In this document: one piece after another, positions 15,725 through 24,029 of the stretch
Layout: each line of letters starts with the position of its first letter
Position numbering within the stretch: position 1 is the first letter of the stretch
Origin: Pseudomonadota bacterium
GTDB taxonomy: Bacteria; Pseudomonadota; Gammaproteobacteria; Xanthomonadales; Xanthomonadaceae
DNA: 40,589 nucleotides
Assembly: GCA_023419315.1 (NCBI GenBank)
Contig: JAEZYE010000047.1
Span: 1 to 40,589 of the forward strand
Direction: 5' to 3'
Position numbers and translations under genes: made by a program
The notes under the pieces: generated by a model
Database searches by the model: none
What the model was told of the DNA's origin: nothing
Seen by the model: only the letters and a program-made list of their open reading frames with translations

Positions 15725-16441
15725 GTGTCGAATTCCCCCCACGCCGTTTTCCATTCCTTCGCCGATGCCGAATCCGTGGCCGGTGCGCTGGCCGCGAGCG
15801 TCGCGGCGGATCTGCGCGCGGGCATCGAGGCGCGCGGCGGTGCCGTGCTGGCCCTGTCCGGAGGCACCACGCCCAGGCGCTTCCTGCAGCGTCTGGCCGA
15901 ACAGACCCTGGATTGGGACAAGGTCACCGTCACGCTGGTGGACGAGCGCTGGGTCGGCCCCGACCACGAGCGCTCGAACGCGCGACTGATCCGCGAATGC
16001 CTGCTGGACGGCACGCCTGCCGCCGCCGCGCATTTCCTGCCGTTGTACCGTGACACGCCGGAACCGGAAGAAGCCCTGGCGGAGCTGGAACGCCGGCTGG
16101 AAACGCTCGCGCCGGATTTCGACGTGATCGTGCTGGGAATGGGAACGGACGGCCACACGGCGTCGTTCTTCCCCGGCGGTGACTACCTGGCCACTGCGAT
16201 GGACCCGGCCACCACGGCACGCGTGCTGCCGATGCGCGCGCCCGGCGCGGGAGAGCCGCGCATCACCCTGACGATGCCGGTGCTGCTGGCGGCGCGGCAG
16301 CTCTACCTGCACATCGAGGGCCAGGCCAAGCGCGACGTGCTTGACCGCGCACTGGCCGGTGCCGGCCCGGACGGCGATCTGCCGGTCGGTGCGGTCATCG
16401 CGCAGGCGTCGCAGCCGGTGGCGGTGTTCTGCACGGCCTGA
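15725..16441 (+). CDS. pgl: 6-phosphogluconolactonase
   Basis: This 238-residue enzyme hydrolyses 6-phosphogluconolactone to 6-phosphogluconate, the step after zwf. Family motifs are LALSGGTTPRRFLQRL (about 40-55), VDERWVGPDHERSNARL (about 77-93) and LGMGTDGHTASFFPGG (about 139-154). The GTG at 15725 gives a family-sized protein; an in-frame ATG at 15659 inside the end of zwf has no ribosome site and would add a tail unlike the family. It is probably co-transcribed with zwf. The next gene, a cytochrome c, has its own promoter-like sequence, so the operon probably ends here. Confidence 0.95.
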   Translation: MSNSPHAVFHSFADAESVAGALAASVAADLRAGIEARGGAVLALSGGTTPRRFLQRLAEQTLDWDKVTVTLVDERWVGPDHERSNARLIRECLLDGTPAAAAHFLPLYRDTPEPEEALAELERRLETLAPDFDVIVLGMGTDGHTASFFPGGDYLATAMDPATTARVLPMRAPGAGEPRITLTMPVLLAARQLYLHIEGQAKRDVLDRALAGAGPDGDLPVGAVIAQASQPVAVFCTA

Positions 16442-16483
16442 GGCCGGCTCGCAGGGGATAGCCCGTCCCGCGCCGGCCCTGCT

Positions 16484-16489
16484 TATAAT
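16484..16489 (+). promoter_or_regulatory. Consensus -10 element for the cytochrome c gene
   Basis: TATAAT at 16484-16489 is a perfect -10 in a GC-rich spacer, 117 bp before the cytochrome c start. The matching -35 is poor. The leader contains a 12-bp palindrome GCACGGCCGTGC (16579-16590) just before the ribosome site. Confidence 0.5.
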
Positions 16490-16605
16490 GGCCGCCTGTC
16501 CGCGGCGTCCGCGCCCGGCTTTTGCAGCGGAATGCGCCCACGGGCGATTCCCGACCCTGATATCAGTAGCCATGCACGGCACGGCCGTGCTGCCAAAGGT
16601 GGAAA

Positions 16606-17124
16606 GTGCGTAACTACGACCTCGAATTCCTGAAGCATTTCTCGATGGTGATCGGCTTCCTGGTGCTGGTCACCCTGGGCCTGATCATCGGTGCGCACTT
16701 CCTGCACGGTTCGATTCCGCCGGAACAGAATCCGAAGGCCGCCGCCCTGACCGAAGATCGCATCGCACCGTCGGGCGCCGTGTATGCCGGTGAAACCGGC
16801 GCCGCCGCGCAGGCCGCTGCCGCGGCCGCTGCGGCTGCCGCCGCTTCCTCGCAGGTCGCCTATGGCGGCACCACCGATGGCAAGGTGATCTTCGACAGCC
16901 TGTGCGGCGCATGCCATGCCAGCGGCACCGGTGGCGCACCGACGCTGACCGCCGCCGGCATGGGCGCGCGTGCGGCCAAGGGCACCGAGACGCTGTACAA
17001 GCACGCCATCGAAGGCTTCACCGGTCCGGACGGTGGCATCATGCCGCCGAAGGGCGGCAACCCGGCCCTGACCGACGAGCAGATCCACGCCACGGTCGAC
17101 TGGATGCTCGCCAACGTGAAGTAA
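16606..17124 (+). CDS. Membrane-anchored cytochrome c (c5-like)
   Basis: This 172-residue protein has an N-terminal membrane anchor (about 13-34, FSMVIGFLVLVTLGLIIGAH) rather than a cleaved signal. A 40-residue linker follows, including an alanine-rich run (about 66-80). A single class I cytochrome c domain then carries CGACH (C100, C103, H104) for haem attachment and M146 in GGIMPPKGG as the likely sixth ligand. It would carry electrons on the periplasmic side of the inner membrane, probably between the bc1 complex and an oxidase. The GTG at 16606 is chosen because GGTGG precedes it and the anchor follows directly. Cytochromes of this shape are common in the Xanthomonadaceae; the precise redox partners cannot be told from sequence. 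Confidence 0.92.
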   Translation: MRNYDLEFLKHFSMVIGFLVLVTLGLIIGAHFLHGSIPPEQNPKAAALTEDRIAPSGAVYAGETGAAAQAAAAAAAAAAASSQVAYGGTTDGKVIFDSLCGACHASGTGGAPTLTAAGMGARAAKGTETLYKHAIEGFTGPDGGIMPPKGGNPALTDEQIHATVDWMLANVK

Positions 17125-17145
17125 GCCGCGTCGCGAACGCACCAC

Positions 17146-17171
17146 GAAATGCCGCCTCCGGGCGGCATTTC
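17146..17171 (+). terminator. Hairpin after the cytochrome c gene
   Basis: GAAATGCCGCC (17146-17156) pairs perfectly with GGCGGCATTTC (17161-17171) around a TCCG loop, 21 bp past the stop codon. The T-run is short and interrupted (ATTTCCGTTTCC), so termination efficiency is uncertain. Confidence 0.65.
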
Positions 17172-17261
17172 CGTTTCCGGCCCCTGCGGAATCGGTCCGG
17201 CGCGAAGTCCGGTCATCCGCGCTCGCTATCATTCCCCGCTTCCCACCCCGGCAGGCCGCGC

Positions 17262-19007
17262 ATGTCCTTGCTCCGTTCCCGTTCGCTGATCGCGCTGGCC
17301 GTCGCCGCTGCTTCGTCCGCGGCGTATGCCGAATCACCGCTGCCAATCGGGGCCGTGCAGGGTCGCGGCGAACGCAGTCCGATGCTCGAACGCACCGTCG
17401 TCGTCCAAGGCGTGGTGACAGCGGATCTGCGCGAAGGCCTGGGTGGCTTTTTCATGCAGGATTCCGGCGATGGCGATGACGCAACCTCCGATGCCATCTT
17501 CGTCGTGCAGGCGTCTGATGCGCAGGCAGATTCGCACGCCGCACCGCAGTTCGGCATGCGGTACCGCGTCACCGGTCGCGTGGTCGAAATCGAAGCCGGA
17601 CGCCAGGGCAGCCGGCTCACCGCGCTGGAGCCCGGCGAGATTACCGTTCTCGACGGCAGGAAGATGGCGATGGCACCGCGCGTCGTCTCCGCTGCGCCGA
17701 CCGACTGGGAAGCACTGGAAGGCATGCGCGTGCGCATCACCGCGCCGCTGACCGTCAGCGGCACCGATCAGCTTGAACGCTACGGCGAACTGACCGTCGC
17801 CTTCGACGGACGGCTCTGGCAACCCGGCGAAATCGCCGCGCCCGGCAGCGAAGCCTTCAACGCGGTGCTCGCCGACAATCGCAAGCGCCGGCTGCTGCTG
17901 GACGATGGCAGCACCGCGCGCGATCCGGCCCGCATCGGCTATCTGGGTGCGCAGGCGCATCCGGCGGTGGGAACGGTGTTGCGCGATGTCGAAGGCATCG
18001 TCGATGAACGTCACGGCGCGTACCGCCTGCAGGTGACCCGGTCGCTGAAGCTCGCCACGTCCACAACACCTGCGCCGCCGCGCGTGCAGGGCCGGGTGAA
18101 GATCGCTGCGTTCAACCTGGAGAACCTGTTCAACGGCGACGGCCACGGCGCGGGTTTCCCGACACCGCGCGGCGCGAAGACACCGCAGCAGTGGCAGGCG
18201 CAGATGGCCAAGCTGGTCGCGACGGTGCGCGGACTCGACGCCGACATTGCCGCACTGATGGAGCTGGAAAACGACGGCTACGGCGCCGATTCCAGCCTGG
18301 CCCAGTTCGTCGCCGCGCTGAACGCCGCCGATGCCGGCAAGCCCGCGCTCGACTGGCGCTTCGTCGATGCCGGCCGCGGTCCGGGCCCGGACACGATCCG
18401 CGTGGGTCTGATCTACCGGGCGTCGCGAGTGACGCCGGTCGGCGAACCGGCCGTGCTGGAAGGCGGTCCGTTCGGCGAACGCAGCCGCGTGCCGCTGGCG
18501 CAGGCGTTCCGGCGCGGCGACGGCGCGCCGTTCGTCGTGGTCGCGAACCACTTCAAATCCAAAGGCTGTTCCGAAGCGAGCGGCGCGGACCAGGACCAGG
18601 GCGACACGCAGGGTTGCTGGAACGCGTTGCGGCTGGAGTCGGCACGGCGGCTGGATGCTTGGCTGCGCACGGATCCGACCGGCCATGGTGGTGCGCGCCA
18701 GGTGATCCTCGGCGACTTCAACGCCTACGCGATGGAAGATCCCGTGCGCTGGCTGCGCGATGCCGGCTGGCGCGACGCATTCGCCGTGGCGGGAATCCGG
18801 AAGCCTTACAGCTACGTCTACAACGGTCAGAGCGGCCGCCTCGACCACGCGTTGCTGAGTCCTGCGATGGCGGCTGCGCTGCGCGGCGCGGCCGAGTGGC
18901 ATCTCAACGCGGACGCCCCGGACAACGCCGGCTATCTGCACGGCGATCCGCGCGTGCCGACCCGCAGTTCCGACCACGACCCGCTGCTGCTCGGTTTCGA
19001 TCTCTGA
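17262..19007 (+). CDS. Secreted ExeM/NucH-like extracellular endonuclease
   Basis: This 581-residue exported nuclease probably degrades DNA outside the cell. The signal peptide is residues 1-23 (IALAVAAASSAAYA). Residues about 40-265 form a beta-rich N-terminal part seen in ExeM-type nucleases (RTVVVQGVVTADLREGLGGF). The endonuclease/exonuclease/phosphatase domain starts at about 278. Catalytic and metal-binding residues visible are N285 (FNLENLF), E334 and E336 (MELEN), H430 (VANHFKSKG), D485 and N487 (LGDFNAY), and D571/H572 (SSDHDP). Cysteines 436 and 452 lie either side of DQDQGDTQ and probably form a disulfide. The ATG at 17262 starts the signal peptide. I see no C-terminal sorting domain, so it is likely released through type II secretion. 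It stands alone between a terminator hairpin and the next gene. Confidence 0.92.
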   Translation: MSLLRSRSLIALAVAAASSAAYAESPLPIGAVQGRGERSPMLERTVVVQGVVTADLREGLGGFFMQDSGDGDDATSDAIFVVQASDAQADSHAAPQFGMRYRVTGRVVEIEAGRQGSRLTALEPGEITVLDGRKMAMAPRVVSAAPTDWEALEGMRVRITAPLTVSGTDQLERYGELTVAFDGRLWQPGEIAAPGSEAFNAVLADNRKRRLLLDDGSTARDPARIGYLGAQAHPAVGTVLRDVEGIVDERHGAYRLQVTRSLKLATSTTPAPPRVQGRVKIAAFNLENLFNGDGHGAGFPTPRGAKTPQQWQAQMAKLVATVRGLDADIAALMELENDGYGADSSLAQFVAALNAADAGKPALDWRFVDAGRGPGPDTIRVGLIYRASRVTPVGEPAVLEGGPFGERSRVPLAQAFRRGDGAPFVVVANHFKSKGCSEASGADQDQGDTQGCWNALRLESARRLDAWLRTDPTGHGGARQVILGDFNAYAMEDPVRWLRDAGWRDAFAVAGIRKPYSYVYNGQSGRLDHALLSPAMAAALRGAAEWHLNADAPDNAGYLHGDPRVPTRSSDHDPLLLGFDL

Positions 19008-19125
19008 GCACGTGTGCGCTGCGACGCCGCGGCGCGCACCACGCCGGCCGGACCCCGGCCTTACAATTGCCCCCTTCGCTTCCGGCCGCTGGCCGGTTCC
19101 GCCAGCCGCCGCCTCGGGCCAGCCC

Positions 19126-22100
19126 ATGACCAGCACCGCAGAACTGACCTCGCCTTCGTCCGCCAACACGCCGCAAATCGGCGTGCTGGACAATGACTAC
19201 ACGCTTGAACACAAGTACACCCGCACCGACGGCCGCATCTATCTGAGCGGCGTGCAGGCGTTGGTGCGGCTGCCGTTGATGCAGCGGCTGCGCGATCAGG
19301 CGGCTGGCATCGACACCGCGGGCTTCATCAGCGGCTATCGCGGTTCGCCGCTGGGCGGATTCGATCTGGAGTTGTGGCGCGCCCGCAAGCACCTCGAAGC
19401 CGCAGCGGTGAAGTTCACGCCGGGCCTCAACGAGGATCTCGGGGCCACGATGGTGTGGGGCACGCAGCAGACGAATCTGTTTCCCGGCGCGAAAGTCGAT
19501 GGCGTATACGCCATGTGGTACGGCAAGGGACCGGGCGTGGATCGCTGCGGCGACGTCTTCAAGCACGGCAACGCGGCGGGCACTTCGCGCCATGGCGGTG
19601 TGCTGGCGCTGGCGGCCGATGATCACGCGTGCCGCAGTTCCACCCTGCCGCATGGTTCGGAAGACGAATTCGTCAGCGCGATGATGCCGGTGCTCAATCC
19701 GGCCGGCGTGCAGGACATCCTCGACATGGGACTGATCGGCTGGGCGATGAGCCGCTATACCGGTCGCTGGGTGGGCTTCAAGACAATCGCCGAAACGGTC
19801 GAGTCTTCCGCCTCGGTGCAAGTGGATCCGTTCGCGCGCCGCATCGTGCTGCCGGAGGATTTCGACATGCCGGCGGGCGGGCTCAACATCCGCTGGCCGG
19901 ATCCGCCGCTGGATCAGGAAATGCGCCTGCACCGCTACGCGGTGAAGGCCGCGCAGGCGTTCGCGCGCGCCAACGGCATCGATCGACAGGTCCTCGATTC
20001 TCCGCGCGCGCGCCTCGGCATCGTCACCACCGGCAAGAGCTACCTCGACGTGCTGCAGGCGCTGGAATACCTGGGCCTGGACGAACGCGCCTGCGCCGAC
20101 ATCGGCATCCGCGTCTACAAGGTCGGCATGACCTGGCCGCTGGAACCGATCGGCATCGCCGCCTTCGCACGCGGCCTCGAAGACATCGTCGTGGTCGAGG
20201 AAAAGCGCGCCTTCATCGAGCGGCAGATGAAGGAATATTTCTACAACTGGCCCGAAGCCTGGGGCCGCCGTCCTTCGATCATCGGCAAGTACGACGAGGC
20301 CGGCGACTGGGTGCTGCCGTCCACCGGCGAACTGACACCGGCCACCATCGCCGGCGTGATCGGCCGCCGCATCCAGCGCTTCTTCACCAGCGAGTCCATC
20401 GAGCAGCGCCTGCGCTGGATGGAAGAAAAGGAAGCCGAACTGGCGTTGCCGCGCGCGCAGTTCCCGCGCGTGCCGCACTACTGCAGCGGCTGCCCGCACA
20501 ACACGTCCACGGTGGTGCCGGACGGTTCACGCGCGCTCGGCGGCATCGGCTGCCATTACATGGTGACGTGGATGGATCGCGACACCGAAACCTTCACGCA
20601 CATGGGCGGCGAAGGCGTCACGTGGTCCGGCCAGGCGCCCTTCACCGACACCGAGCATGTGTTCCAGAACCTCGGCGACGGCACGTTCTTCCATTCGGGT
20701 TCGCTGGCGGTGCGGCAATCGGTCGCCACCGGCGTCAACATCACCTACAAGATCCTCTACAACGATGCCGTCGCGATGACCGGCGGCCAGCCGGTCGACG
20801 GCACGCTGAGCGTCCCGCAGATCGCGCACATGATGCGCGCCGAGGGCGTGCAGACCATCGTCGTGCTCAGCGATGACATCGGCAAGTGGAACCGGCCGGA
20901 GATCTTCCCGTCGGGCGTGGAGTTCTTCGATCGCGGGCAACTGGACGCAGTGCAGAAGCAACTGCGCAAGGTGAAGGGCGTTTCAATCCTCATCTACGAC
21001 CAGGTCTGCGCGACCGAGAAGCGTCGCCGCCGCAAGCGCGGCAAGTTGCCGGATCCGGCCAAGCGCGTGATGGTCAACACGCTCGTCTGCGAAGGCTGCG
21101 GCGATTGCGGCGTCAAGAGCTTCTGCGTCTCGGTGCTGCCGAAGGAAACCGAATTCGGGCGCAAGCGCGAGATCGACCAGTCCAACTGCAACAAGGACTA
21201 TTCCTGCGTCAACGGCTTCTGCCCCAGCTTCGTCACCGTGCACGGCGGCAAGCCGCGCAAGGGCCGCAAGGCGTCGGCGGCGGAATTGCTCGATGCATTG
21301 CCCGCGCCGCGCATCGTGTCGGATCTCTCGCAACCCTGGAACATCCTGATCACCGGCGTCGGCGGCACCGGCGTGGTGACCATCGGCGCGCTGCTCGGCA
21401 TGGCCGGGCATCTGGAGGGCCGCGGCGCGAGCGTGCTGGATCAGACCGGCCTCGCGCAGAAGGGCGGCGCGGTCACCACCCACATCCGCATCGCGCGCGC
21501 GCCGGAAGACATCCACGCCGTGCGCATCGCCGCGGGCGAAGCGGATCTGGTGCTCGGCTGCGACATGGTCGTCGTCAACGATTACTGGGCGCTGTCGAAA
21601 ATCCGCGGCGAGCGTTCGCACGTCGTGCTCAACAGCTACGAAGCGATGCCGGGCACGTTCACCACGCATCCGGACATGCAGTTCCCGGCCACCGACATCC
21701 TCACCGGCGTCAAGGTCGCCCTCGGTGGCCGCGATCCAATGGTGGTCGATGCCACGCAGCTGGCGACCGCGCTGCTGGGCGACGCCATCGCCAGCAATCT
21801 CTTCATGCTCGGCTATGCATGGCAACAGGGGCTGGTGCCGATTTCCTTCGAAGCGCTGATGCGCGCGGTCGAACTCAATGGCGCCGCCGTCGAGATGAAC
21901 CAGCAGGCGTTCGCCTGGGGCCGGCTGGCGGTGGTCAACCCGCAGGCCGTGCAGGAAGCGGCCGGCCTGATCCGCAATACCCAGACCGAATCCGAACGCA
22001 CGCCGCGCAACCTGCAGGTGTTGCCGCCGGGCGAATGGGAAAGCACCGAGTGGGGCGCCAACGCCGCGCCGCGCAATCCGGCCAACGAAAGCGAGCTGCG

Positions 22101-22833
22101 CGGCCTGCCCGAAGGCGATGCGCCGGCCGGCGATGTGGCGTTCCTGCCGCTGGACGATCTGCGCCTGTCGCGATCGCTCGATGAACTGATCACGCGACGC
22201 GCGCGCTTCCTCGTCGACTACCAGGACGCGGCCTATTCGCGCCGCTACACCGATCTGGTCGCCCGCGTGCGTGCGGCGGAAAACCTGAAAGCGCCGGGCT
22301 CGAATGCGCTGACCGAAGCCGTCGCCCGCTACTTCTTCAAGCTGATGGCCTACAAGGACGAGTACGAAGTCGCGCGCCTCTACACCAGCGGCGAGTTCCA
22401 GCGCCGCCTGCAGCAGCAGTTCGAAGGCGACTACGAAGTCCGCTTCCATCTTGCGCCGCCGCTGTTCGCCAAGCGCGATGCCGAAGGCCGCTTGCAGAAG
22501 AAGGAATACGGCCCCTGGATGTTCAAGGCGTTCGGCCTGCTGGCGAAGCTGCGCTTCCTGCGCGGTGGCATGTTCGATGTATTCGGTCGCACCGAAGAGC
22601 GCAAGAGCGAGCGCCAGCTGATCACCGATTACGAGCGCACGCTGACGCAGATGCTGGCTTCGCTCGATGCAGCCCGGCTTGGACTGGCGGTGGAAATCGC
22701 CAGCATCCCGGAACACATCCGCGGCTACGGTCACGTCAAGGAAGCGCACCTCCACGACGCGAAGCTGCGCGAGGCCGCGTTGCTCGCCAAATGGAACAAC
22801 CCGCGCGAAATCCCGCTCGCGCAATCGGCCTGA
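19126..22833 (+). CDS. Indolepyruvate ferredoxin oxidoreductase, fused multidomain form
   Basis: This 1,235-residue cytoplasmic enzyme oxidatively decarboxylates 2-oxo acids such as indolepyruvate or other arylpyruvates to acyl-CoA, reducing ferredoxin. Domains that are separate subunits in archaea are fused. An N-terminal transketolase-like part includes SGYRGSPLGGFDLELW. A TPP-binding part at about 440-620 includes HYCSGCPHNTSTVVP and GGEGVTWSGQAPF. A cysteine-rich iron-sulfur region begins at C655 (VCEGCGDCG) and continues through about 700 (SCVNGFCPSF). A gamma-like domain starts at about 742 (ITGVGGTGVVTIGALLG, then LDQTGLAQKGGAVTTHIR). The remaining C-terminal 200 residues are the family's conserved tail. 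The ATG at 19126 gives the typical length; TTACAAT about 65 bp upstream could be a -10. Role: amino-acid catabolism, inferred from the family. Confidence 0.95.
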   Translation: MTSTAELTSPSSANTPQIGVLDNDYTLEHKYTRTDGRIYLSGVQALVRLPLMQRLRDQAAGIDTAGFISGYRGSPLGGFDLELWRARKHLEAAAVKFTPGLNEDLGATMVWGTQQTNLFPGAKVDGVYAMWYGKGPGVDRCGDVFKHGNAAGTSRHGGVLALAADDHACRSSTLPHGSEDEFVSAMMPVLNPAGVQDILDMGLIGWAMSRYTGRWVGFKTIAETVESSASVQVDPFARRIVLPEDFDMPAGGLNIRWPDPPLDQEMRLHRYAVKAAQAFARANGIDRQVLDSPRARLGIVTTGKSYLDVLQALEYLGLDERACADIGIRVYKVGMTWPLEPIGIAAFARGLEDIVVVEEKRAFIERQMKEYFYNWPEAWGRRPSIIGKYDEAGDWVLPSTGELTPATIAGVIGRRIQRFFTSESIEQRLRWMEEKEAELALPRAQFPRVPHYCSGCPHNTSTVVPDGSRALGGIGCHYMVTWMDRDTETFTHMGGEGVTWSGQAPFTDTEHVFQNLGDGTFFHSGSLAVRQSVATGVNITYKILYNDAVAMTGGQPVDGTLSVPQIAHMMRAEGVQTIVVLSDDIGKWNRPEIFPSGVEFFDRGQLDAVQKQLRKVKGVSILIYDQVCATEKRRRRKRGKLPDPAKRVMVNTLVCEGCGDCGVKSFCVSVLPKETEFGRKREIDQSNCNKDYSCVNGFCPSFVTVHGGKPRKGRKASAAELLDALPAPRIVSDLSQPWNILITGVGGTGVVTIGALLGMAGHLEGRGASVLDQTGLAQKGGAVTTHIRIARAPEDIHAVRIAAGEADLVLGCDMVVVNDYWALSKIRGERSHVVLNSYEAMPGTFTTHPDMQFPATDILTGVKVALGGRDPMVVDATQLATALLGDAIASNLFMLGYAWQQGLVPISFEALMRAVELNGAAVEMNQQAFAWGRLAVVNPQAVQEAAGLIRNTQTESERTPRNLQVLPPGEWESTEWGANAAPRNPANESELRGLPEGDAPAGDVAFLPLDDLRLSRSLDELITRRARFLVDYQDAAYSRRYTDLVARVRAAENLKAPGSNALTEAVARYFFKLMAYKDEYEVARLYTSGEFQRRLQQQFEGDYEVRFHLAPPLFAKRDAEGRLQKKEYGPWMFKAFGLLAKLRFLRGGMFDVFGRTEERKSERQLITDYERTLTQMLASLDAARLGLAVEIASIPEHIRGYGHVKEAHLHDAKLREAALLAKWNNPREIPLAQSA

Positions 22834-22839
22834 TGTCCG

Positions 22840-22866
22840 CGCCGATCCGCCACGTGCGGATCGGCG
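22840..22866. terminator. Strong hairpin between convergent genes
   Basis: CGCCGATCCGC (22840-22850) pairs perfectly with GCGGATCGGCG (22856-22866) around CACGT. It fills the 34-bp gap between the convergent oxidoreductase and QueC-like genes. There is no T-run, so it may act as a transcript-end stabiliser rather than an intrinsic terminator. Confidence 0.6.
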
Positions 22867-22867
22867 A

Positions 22868-23704
22868 TCAGGTGGGGGCGGCCGGATCGCGCCGCCGGCG
22901 CAACGTCGTCAGCGCCGTACGCATCGGCGGCTTCAGCGGCCGCAGGAAGCGGCGGTAGAACCAGGACAGCATGCGGCGGCTGCGCGGCACCCGCCATGCC
23001 ATTCCCTCCTCGATCGCGTAGGCGCATGGCGCACATGCGCCGCAGGGTTTTCCGTGCAGCGGGCGATGGCAGAACCAGGTCATCTCCATCCATTCGCTCC
23101 AGCCCTCGCGCGCGGCTTCGCGCGCCATCGCCGGCTTGTCGAGCTGGAACAGCGGAAAGTCGAAGCGACCGAACAGCGTGAACTCCGGTGTGCCGGCATG
23201 GCAGGCATCCATGCGGTAGCTGCGGTAACCGGCCGGTGCCTCGAAGGCACCGACCGACGAGGCGAGCAGTGCCTGCACCTTGTCGTCCACGTGCACGCTG
23301 AGTTCGATCCCGGCCAGTTCGTGCTGCCTGCAGAATGCGGCCAGCCATTCGTACTGGTTGCCGATGTAGAGGCGCGAACGCACCTGGCGGAGTGCGTCGA
23401 TGACCACCGGGTCACGCGCCAGGTCGATCACCCGATGGCGGCGCAATGGCAGCAGCAACTCGCGGGTGTGCGGATGGGCTTCGTTCAAGGCCGCGCGGAT
23501 GCGTTCCATCGTGTGCAGCTCCGTGGCCGTCGACGCGCGCGATGGATCTTCCAGGTAATACGGCGCAACCGGCACGCGATACTCGAGCAACAGACGCAGC
23601 AACTGGAACGTGGAATCCCAGCCGCTGGTCCACAACAGCCTGACGGCACGCTCCGGTTCCGGCTGCCGCGGCGCGGCGGCGGACACCGGATCGGCGGTGA
23701 TCAT
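22868..23704 (-). CDS. QueC-like PP-loop protein (7-cyano-7-deazaguanine synthase family)
   Basis: This 278-residue protein resembles QueC, the ATP-dependent enzyme making 7-cyano-7-deazaguanine. Two features show this: a PP-loop at 26-32 (TSGWDST), and a zinc site C212-x8-C221-x2-C224-x2-C227 (CHRPLHGKPCGACAPC) with exactly the QueC spacing. The PP-loop is altered: QueC has SGGxDS, here the second glycine is tryptophan. It is longer than QueC and ends in a basic tail (RRRRDPAAPT). The ATG at 23704 has GAGG 7 nt upstream. No queD, queE, folE or tgt gene is nearby, so it is not part of a standard queuosine operon. QueC-like proteins also occur in defence and DNA-modification loci, but no such partner is recognised here. 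The reaction is unknown. Confidence 0.75.
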   Translation of the reverse strand: MITADPVSAAAPRQPEPERAVRLLWTSGWDSTFQLLRLLLEYRVPVAPYYLEDPSRASTATELHTMERIRAALNEAHPHTRELLLPLRRHRVIDLARDPVVIDALRQVRSRLYIGNQYEWLAAFCRQHELAGIELSVHVDDKVQALLASSVGAFEAPAGYRSYRMDACHAGTPEFTLFGRFDFPLFQLDKPAMAREAAREGWSEWMEMTWFCHRPLHGKPCGACAPCAYAIEEGMAWRVPRSRRMLSWFYRRFLRPLKPPMRTALTTLRRRRDPAAPT

Positions 23705-24029
23705 GTTCGAACCTCACGACACGAAGGCGTCGCACGATGCGACGGGCAACGGATCGCGATGCTACTGCGGCCGATGCGCCGGCCCGTGCACACGACGCTC
23801 ACGAAGTGTGCCGACGAACGGATTCAGGATTCCGTCATCGGCGTCAATCGTCGCTGCGCCAAGGCCTGCGCGAGTCGTGCGTGCGCGCTTTCAAGCTTGA
23901 AGCGTGACATCGGACAGCCCTTGATCACCGCTCTCGACATTCTGCTCACACCGCCAAACCATCATCGGGCGGACCTCCGTCGCGCTCGCAATGTACGAGT
24001 GTGCCTCCCCCGCCTTGCCAGGAAATTCC
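23705..24029. other. Divergent intergenic region, no gene seen
   Basis: These 325 bp separate the QueC-like gene (minus) from the diiron/VOC pair (plus) and must hold both promoters. Open frames crossing it have low-complexity Arg/Ser composition and no homology I recognise, so I read them as non-coding. I found no convincing -35/-10 pair, riboswitch or long palindrome. Confidence 0.6.

Noticed and set aside
16572..16613. Thirteen-codon leader frame starting at ATG 16572 and ending over the cytochrome c start
   Set aside because: It has no ribosome site and is simply the end of an out-of-frame reading; only the hairpin is worth noting.
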